In this document: positions 6,881 to 10,726 of the stretch, piece by piece
Layout of the letters: each line of letters opens with the position of its first letter
How positions within the stretch are numbered: position 1 is the stretch's first letter
From: a bacterium
Lineage (GTDB): Bacteria; UBP14; UBA6098; B30-G16
DNA length: 10,726 bases
Assembly: GCA_030620455.1 (NCBI GenBank)
Contig: JAUXEQ010000027.1
Location: 1 to 10,726 of the forward strand
Direction of reading: 5' to 3'
Notes under the pieces: model-generated
Told to the model about the DNA's origin: nothing
Databases searched by the model: none
The model's input: only the letters and a program-made list of their open reading frames with translations
Program-made: the position numbers and the translations under genes

Positions 6881-6910
6881 AGTTTATTTTTGCATCTACT
6901 GCAAATTCAA
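6881..6910 (-). promoter_or_regulatory. Possible promoter with an internal palindrome ahead of the Tic20-like gene
   Basis: On the minus strand TTGAAT (6905-6910) and TAAACT (6881-6886) are 18 bases apart. The spacer region holds TTTGCA-N5-TGCAAA (6889-6905), a perfect inverted repeat that could bind a dimeric regulator between the two boxes. The -10 hexamer is identical to that of the distal RND promoter. The resulting leader would be only about 14 bases, so this is tentative. Confidence 0.3.
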
Positions 6911-7047
6911 TTAAAATTAGTACATTTCTTTAAATATATCAAGAACAATATCGAGTTATCTAAGTTAATTAATAATTCTAATATGATTATGTATTAATAA
7001 AATACTTTTAAACTTTGGCAAACCTATAATTTTCTGAAGTATACTCT

Positions 7048-7086
7048 AAAAAAGCAAACTTAGGATTTTATATCACAGATACTAAG
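7048..7086 (-). terminator. Imperfect hairpin and U-rich tail after the membrane-anchored TPR gene
   Basis: On the minus strand CTTAG-TATC-(TGT)-GATA pairs on to CTAAG across a seven-base bulge, followed immediately by TTTGCTTTTTT. It begins about 19 bases past the stop codon. The stem is AT-rich and bulged, so it is only a candidate. Confidence 0.35.
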
Positions 7087-7104
7087 GCATTTTCAGAAGA
7101 ACAA

Positions 7105-7839
7105 TTATTTAGGCATTCCCTGAACTCCCAATCGCTGGGCCTGCGGTTGTTGTTGTTCAATATCTGGAACGAAATTACTTTCAATTCTCGTTAGAAGAAC
7201 AATAACTCTATTTCTATGTTCACTTTTCGGGAATCGATGAAGAAATTCCCTATATATATTCTTAGCCTCAAAAGGTTTGTTTTTTATCTCAAAACATCGG
7301 GCAATACCGATCATAGCTTCATCAGCTCGAAAGAAATTAGGATAGCTTTCTAGTATTTTTTTATAGTGTTCACTTGCCACATCAATTTGACTTTTATCCT
7401 CATAAGCAGAGGCAAGACCCATAATTGTAGCAGCGGTTATATCACTGTCCGGTTCGTTAAATGTTAAGAATTTTTGATATGATGCAATCGCAGAATCGAG
7501 AAATCCCATAGAATAGTAAAGATGACCGAGAAGATACACAGCATTTCGTGCCTGAGGACTGCTACCATAATGATTCACTAACGATCTCAACGTATCGAAT
7601 GATGCTTGATATTGACCAGCATCGAGTAGAATATAGGCAATGCCAAGTCTTTCCTCCGCTGCTTTTTTACGAGCTTTTCTGTAAGATAAAAATGATATAA
7701 TAATTATTACAATTGCAAGTACGATTCCCGTGTAAATAAGAGCTTTTCTGGGCTCATTTCTTACGTTTCTATAGAACTTTGTGATATCATCTACAAGTTT
7801 ATCATGTTTAAGTTCATGTTTATCTATTCTCTTTGACAT
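7105..7839 (-). CDS. Membrane-anchored tetratricopeptide-repeat protein
   Basis: This 244-residue protein has a basic cytoplasmic N-terminus (1-32), a single strongly hydrophobic helix (33-52, rich in Ile and Val) and a basic stop (YRKARKK). That topology places the rest in the periplasm. From about residue 64 there are four or five TPR-like units: 64-92, 97-129, 135-167, 173-205 and a partial final one. They include the outer-membrane-lipoprotein-like phrases SYPNFFRADEAMIGIARCFE and REFLHRFPKSEHRNR, which resemble the repeats of YfgM, BamD and CpoB-type proteins. The last 20 residues are Gln-rich (EQQQPQAQ). The plan is like YfgM, a SecYEG-associated periplasmic chaperone partner, but similarity is structural only and the function is not assigned. 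The ATG at 7837-7839 follows AGGCGG at a good distance. A TTGACA box occurs upstream at 7904-7909 without a clear -10. Confidence 0.82.
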   Translation of the reverse strand: MSKRIDKHELKHDKLVDDITKFYRNVRNEPRKALIYTGIVLAIVIIIISFLSYRKARKKAAEERLGIAYILLDAGQYQASFDTLRSLVNHYGSSPQARNAVYLLGHLYYSMGFLDSAIASYQKFLTFNEPDSDITAATIMGLASAYEDKSQIDVASEHYKKILESYPNFFRADEAMIGIARCFEIKNKPFEAKNIYREFLHRFPKSEHRNRVIVLLTRIESNFVPDIEQQQPQAQRLGVQGMPK

Positions 7840-8089
7840 ATTCTACCGCCTTTTTGACCATGAGTGTATAATTGAGATTCGAATCACCTATTAAAATTTA
7901 TAATGTCAAGAAATCAAGTATAATTTTTCAAGAAATATCATTTCTAAATAATCATATAGAATATAATGAAAAATTCAAAGAAACAATCCAATTAAGAAAT
8001 CCTTGTTGAAAAATTGAATATATAAAGCTCTACTTTAAAATGAAACAGAAACCATAGCCAAAAAAACCGACATTATTCATACACAACCT

Positions 8090-9265
8090 CTATAATAGTT
8101 TTTCATAAGGATCATAAAGCTTCCTATATTCAAGGATAGCATACCTATCCGTCATTCCTGCGATATAATCTGCAACAACCCTTTTTACCGAATTGTTATT
8201 CAGACGTTCGCGAGAGGTTTTCGGAAGTTGGTTTGGCTCCGTACAATACGCTCTATACAACGATTCTATTATAAACTTTGCCTTTGTTGCCATTCTAAGA
8301 ACTTTGTAGTGTCGATACATATTATTTAGCAAAAAATTGCTTGCATAACCTAATTGCTCCTCTATATCGGAGGAAAAACTTATAAGTGGATCATTAAGCA
8401 ATCTAACAGAATCCACATCATGCGGATTTGCTTTCTCTATCCTCTTTTGCGATTCCGAAATAACGTCTGTGGCAAGAATATTTATAAGAGCTTTAATACA
8501 TTGTGCTCTGAGCACTTCTTCCTCAACATTACCGCATTTGAAAAGGACATTCTCACATATTTCTCCCCAGAGAGGGAATCCTTTCTTCAATTCCTGCAGA
8601 TTTAGAATACCAGAATACAATCCATCATCGATATCATGAGATGTATAAGCTAATTCGTCTGCAATGTTTACAACCTGTGCTTCAAGAGATGGCATCTTCT
8701 CCAATTTCCAAAGCAAATTTTTCTTATAAACGGGAGAATCATATCTTGTGTGATGCTTCTCGATTCCCTCACGCGTCTCGACTGTCAGGTTTAGTCCCTG
8801 AAATTTGGGATAGCGTTTTTCAAGGTATTCAACAATCCTAAGCGATTGCTTATTATGATCGAATCCACCAACCTCGATTGTGAGTTCATTAAGAACTTCC
8901 TCCCCAGTGTGACCAAATGGTGTATGTCCCAGATCGTGAGCAAGAGAAATTGCCTCCGATAGATCGATGTTAAGATGTAGAACTCTCGCTATAGCACGGC
9001 TAACGGTGGCAACCTCGAGCGTGTGGCTCATTCTTGTTCTATAGTGATCACCCTCATGGTTAACAAAGACCTGCGTTTTATACTGAAGTCTTCTAAATGC
9101 AGTCGAATGGATTATTCGTTCTCTGTCCCGTTCAAATGGTGGTCTGTATGGATGAGGTTCTTCATAATAATGACGACCTCGAGAGTTTTTGCTGAAGCAT
9201 GCATATGGAGCTAACCATCTGGATTCGAATTCGTAGGAATCTTGAAGTAGAACCTTTTTTTGCAT
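8090..9265 (-). CDS. dGTPase-family HD-domain triphosphohydrolase
   Basis: This 391-residue protein matches the deoxyguanosinetriphosphate triphosphohydrolase-like family, which hydrolyses dNTPs to deoxynucleosides and triphosphate in the cytoplasm. The signature DRERIIHSTAFRRLQYKTQVF region spans 47-67. The metal ligands of the HD fold are visible: His81 in RTRMSH, His110-Asp111 in AHDLGHTPFGH, and Asp203 in ADELAYTSHDIDDG. A GGFDHNKQSLRIVE segment (133-146) and the C-terminal ADYIAGMTDRYA (365-376) are also family features. The length fits the shorter family members rather than the roughly 500-residue E. coli Dgt, so strict dGTP preference should not be assumed. Start: ATG at 9263-9265 with GAGG seven bases upstream. 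It sits 87 bases after secG, with its own promoter-like boxes, so co-transcription is possible but not required. Confidence 0.93.
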   Translation of the reverse strand: MQKKVLLQDSYEFESRWLAPYACFSKNSRGRHYYEEPHPYRPPFERDRERIIHSTAFRRLQYKTQVFVNHEGDHYRTRMSHTLEVATVSRAIARVLHLNIDLSEAISLAHDLGHTPFGHTGEEVLNELTIEVGGFDHNKQSLRIVEYLEKRYPKFQGLNLTVETREGIEKHHTRYDSPVYKKNLLWKLEKMPSLEAQVVNIADELAYTSHDIDDGLYSGILNLQELKKGFPLWGEICENVLFKCGNVEEEVLRAQCIKALINILATDVISESQKRIEKANPHDVDSVRLLNDPLISFSSDIEEQLGYASNFLLNNMYRHYKVLRMATKAKFIIESLYRAYCTEPNQLPKTSRERLNNNSVKRVVADYIAGMTDRYAILEYRKLYDPYEKLL

Positions 9266-9285
9266 TATAACCTCGAGTTCACTTT

Positions 9286-9313
9286 CTTATAAAATAAGGT
9301 AAGATGTAAGCAA
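9286..9313 (-). promoter_or_regulatory. Candidate promoter of the dGTPase-like gene
   Basis: On the minus strand TATAAG (9286-9291, five of six consensus bases) follows TTGCTT (9308-9313) by 16 bases. The -10 box is good and the -35 box weak. It lies in the gap after the secG stop. Confidence 0.35.
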
Positions 9314-9352
9314 TGAGAAAACGATAATTAAAAACAGGGAAATTCACTAGGT

Positions 9353-9745
9353 TTATTGACCTGTTGGTGTTTGCTGTGCTGGTTGCTGTGGTGTAGGTTC
9401 AGGAGCTTGTTCAGTAGGTACTTGCTGTGGAGCCTCTTCACCGGATGTTGTTGGCATACGCCGAGTTGCAGGTGCTCCAGTGCGTCTCATTATCGTTCTT
9501 TCTTTAGCTGGTGCTGTGACATAAAAGTTTACCCCAAGGATCAATAATAAAAAGATTACAGCAAGGACTGCCGTTAAATTGGTCAGAAATGACATCCCTC
9601 CTTTGCCACCAAAAAGAGAACCAGTAAAACCGGCACCTCCAAAAGCTGCGCCCACACCACCCTGCATTCGAGGTTGTAATAAAATCGTTATAACTATCAA
9701 TACAGCATCTAATACCAATAAAAAGATCAATATATTCAAAACCAT
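9353..9745 (-). CDS. secG: Preprotein translocase subunit SecG with a Pro/Gln-rich tail
   Basis: This 130-residue protein has two membrane helices (about 3-22 and 55-76) joined by the characteristic glycine-rich loop LLQPRMQGGVGAAFGGAG, then SLFGGKGGMSFL (43-54). That loop is diagnostic of SecG, the small inner-membrane partner of SecY and SecE that assists SecA-driven translocation. After the second helix comes a basic stretch (KERTIMRR) and a low-complexity tail (about 98-130) of Pro, Gln, Thr and Glu. SecG is usually 70-110 residues, so the tail accounts for the extra length; such tails are seen in various lineages. An AGGAGG four bases from the ATG supports the start. A promoter-like pair lies upstream at 9771-9798. 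Confidence 0.93.
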   Translation of the reverse strand: MVLNILIFLLVLDAVLIVITILLQPRMQGGVGAAFGGAGFTGSLFGGKGGMSFLTNLTAVLAVIFLLLILGVNFYVTAPAKERTIMRRTGAPATRRMPTTSGEEAPQQVPTEQAPEPTPQQPAQQTPTGQ

Positions 9746-9770
9746 TTTTCCTCCTTTACAACTGAATTCG

Positions 9771-9798
9771 AAAATAGAAACTAATTAACAACAGTCAA
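9771..9798 (-). promoter_or_regulatory. Candidate promoter of secG
   Basis: On the minus strand TTGACT (9793-9798) and TATTTT (9771-9776) are 16 bases apart, about 25 bases before the ribosome binding site. It lies in the 80-base gap after the glycosyltransferase stop. Confidence 0.45.
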
Positions 9799-9812
9799 GG
9801 AAAAATCCTTAA
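9797..9812 (-). terminator. Small hairpin between the sugar-phosphate transferase and secG
   Basis: AAGGA-TTTT-TCCTT on the minus strand (with T-rich flanks at 9811-9822) forms a five-pair stem, 14 bases past the upstream gene's stop. There is no U tract after the stem, and the last bases overlap the candidate secG -35 box, so termination is only weakly supported. Confidence 0.2.
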
Positions 9813-9825
9813 AAAACTTTTTCAG

Positions 9826-10726
9826 TCAATAAGCTCCTTTCCCGGTAATAACAGCAGGAAGTGTTTTAAAAAGAATCATTATATCCATCGCCAATGACCA
9901 GTTCTCTATATAATGAATGTCTAATTCCACCATTTTTTCAAATGATAGATCGCTTCGTCCCGAGACCTGCCACAATCCAGTCATACCGGGAGTTACGTCA
10001 ATTCTTCGTAACTGCCAATTCTCATAAACTTTAACTTCTCGCTCTAATGGTGGTCTTGGACCAACAAGAGACATCTGTCCTGAAAGAACATTAAACAGCT
10101 GCGGTATTTCATCTATAGAAAACCTTCGTATTAATCGTCCTATTAAAGTTATCCTGGGGTCCTTTTTAATTTTAAAAATTGGTCCTTGAGCTTCGTTATC
10201 TTCCAGATGTTCTTTAAGTCGTTTTTCAGCATCTTTATACATAGATCGGAATTTAATCATCTGGAATTTTCGTCCATTACGACCAATACGCTCTTGAAGG
10301 AAAAAAATGTGTCCCGAACTTGTAAGTTTAATCGTCAAAGATATCGCAATGAGAAGTGGAGATAAAAGAATTAATAGTATAGATGAAAGTAAAAGGTCGG
10401 CAGCTCTTTTGACACCGCGTTGCCAAACTTTTAGTGCGAGATCTGTGAATGCCAGAACCTGAACATCTCCTACTGGCTCGACTTCCACTCGACCTCTTAG
10501 AAGATGACGGAATGGTGGCACCAACTCAAACTGCACTTGTTCTTTCCTACATTCGTATATAATTTTTAGTATCGTGTTCTCACTGGGATTTGGATATGCA
10601 AGAATTGCCTCATCAAATTGACCTTTGATAATAATTTCTCTCAACTCACTTATGTCACCAAGATAAGGAAGATCTGTAGTGCACCGTTCTCCAGCCAACG
10701 AGATCATTCCAACCAAACCTGCAGCT
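9826..10726 (-). CDS. Polyprenyl-phosphate sugar-1-phosphate transferase (WbaP/WcaJ-type), N-terminus beyond the window
   Basis: The frame is open through the window edge (preceded by Ala-Ala-Gly), so the TTG at 10716 is not a start and 5' sequence is missing. The visible part, numbered from that TTG, begins with a CoA-binding-like fold (LPYLGDISELREII, FDEAILA, to about residue 90). The bacterial sugar transferase domain follows (about 101-290): the KRAADLLLSSILLILLSP membrane segment, QERIGRNGRKF, KFRSMY, DPRIT, FSIDEIPQLFNVLSGQMSLVGPRP, PGMTGLWQVSGRSDLS and the ENWSLAMDI end. Asp202-Glu203 match the catalytic dyad of monotopic phosphoglycosyl transferases. These enzymes move a sugar-1-phosphate from a UDP-sugar to undecaprenyl phosphate on the inner leaflet, starting exopolysaccharide, capsule or O-antigen assembly. 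Full-length relatives are about 450-490 residues, so roughly a third is outside. The sugar cannot be read from the sequence. Confidence 0.92.
   Translation of the reverse strand, partial: AAGLVGMISLAGERCTTDLPYLGDISELREIIIKGQFDEAILAYPNPSENTILKIIYECRKEQVQFELVPPFRHLLRGRVEVEPVGDVQVLAFTDLALKVWQRGVKRAADLLLSSILLILLSPLLIAISLTIKLTSSGHIFFLQERIGRNGRKFQMIKFRSMYKDAEKRLKEHLEDNEAQGPIFKIKKDPRITLIGRLIRRFSIDEIPQLFNVLSGQMSLVGPRPPLEREVKVYENWQLRRIDVTPGMTGLWQVSGRSDLSFEKMVELDIHYIENWSLAMDIMILFKTLPAVITGKGAY

Noticed and set aside
1..10726. CRISPR array, insertion sequence, phage or toxin-antitoxin module
   Set aside because: I saw no regularly spaced repeats, transposase or integrase motifs, terminal inverted repeats, or paired small genes of that kind anywhere in the window.

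Overview
The window looks like a piece of a low-GC (by eye, mid to high 30s percent), Gram-negative bacterial chromosome. An inner-membrane RND efflux pump and a C-terminal tail resembling a type IX secretion sorting domain suggest the Bacteroidota/FCB superphylum or one of its candidate phyla. That placement is an inference; no marker gene here settles it. Shine-Dalgarno sites are strong and canonical at several genes, and promoter-like boxes are TTGACA/TATAAT-like.

Layout from left to right. The 3' end of a secreted beta-propeller-like protein with an Asp-box and a sorting-type tail lies on the plus strand (1-384). It is followed by a strong ribosome binding site leading into only nine codons. 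A tRNA-Ser(UGA) lies on the minus strand (523-608) behind a good promoter. A soluble TPR protein (848-1735, minus) diverges from a single-domain GlmU-type nucleotidyltransferase (1875-2615, plus). The latter converges on a large RND efflux permease (2739-5858, minus, TTG start). Upstream of the permease is the only long gene-free stretch (5859-6455), which holds a candidate promoter with an operator-like palindrome over its predicted start. The remaining genes are all on the minus strand: a Tic20/DUF4870-like small membrane protein (6456-6860), a membrane-anchored TPR protein (7105-7839), a dGTPase-family HD hydrolase (8090-9265), SecG (9353-9745), and a polyprenyl-phosphate sugar-1-phosphate transferase truncated by the window edge (9826-10726).

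The genes are mostly housekeeping or envelope functions: UDP-sugar supply, polysaccharide initiation, protein secretion, efflux and dNTP control. Intergenic gaps of 80-600 bases, with candidate promoters or hairpins in several, suggest mostly separate transcription units rather than one operon. There is no CRISPR array, insertion sequence, phage module or recognisable defence system. I do not see a clear undescribed system. The points most worth a second look are the RND gene with no adjacent membrane-fusion or outer-membrane partner under an operator-like palindrome, the GlmU uridyltransferase domain without its acetyltransferase half, and the strong ribosome binding site leading to a nine-codon frame.
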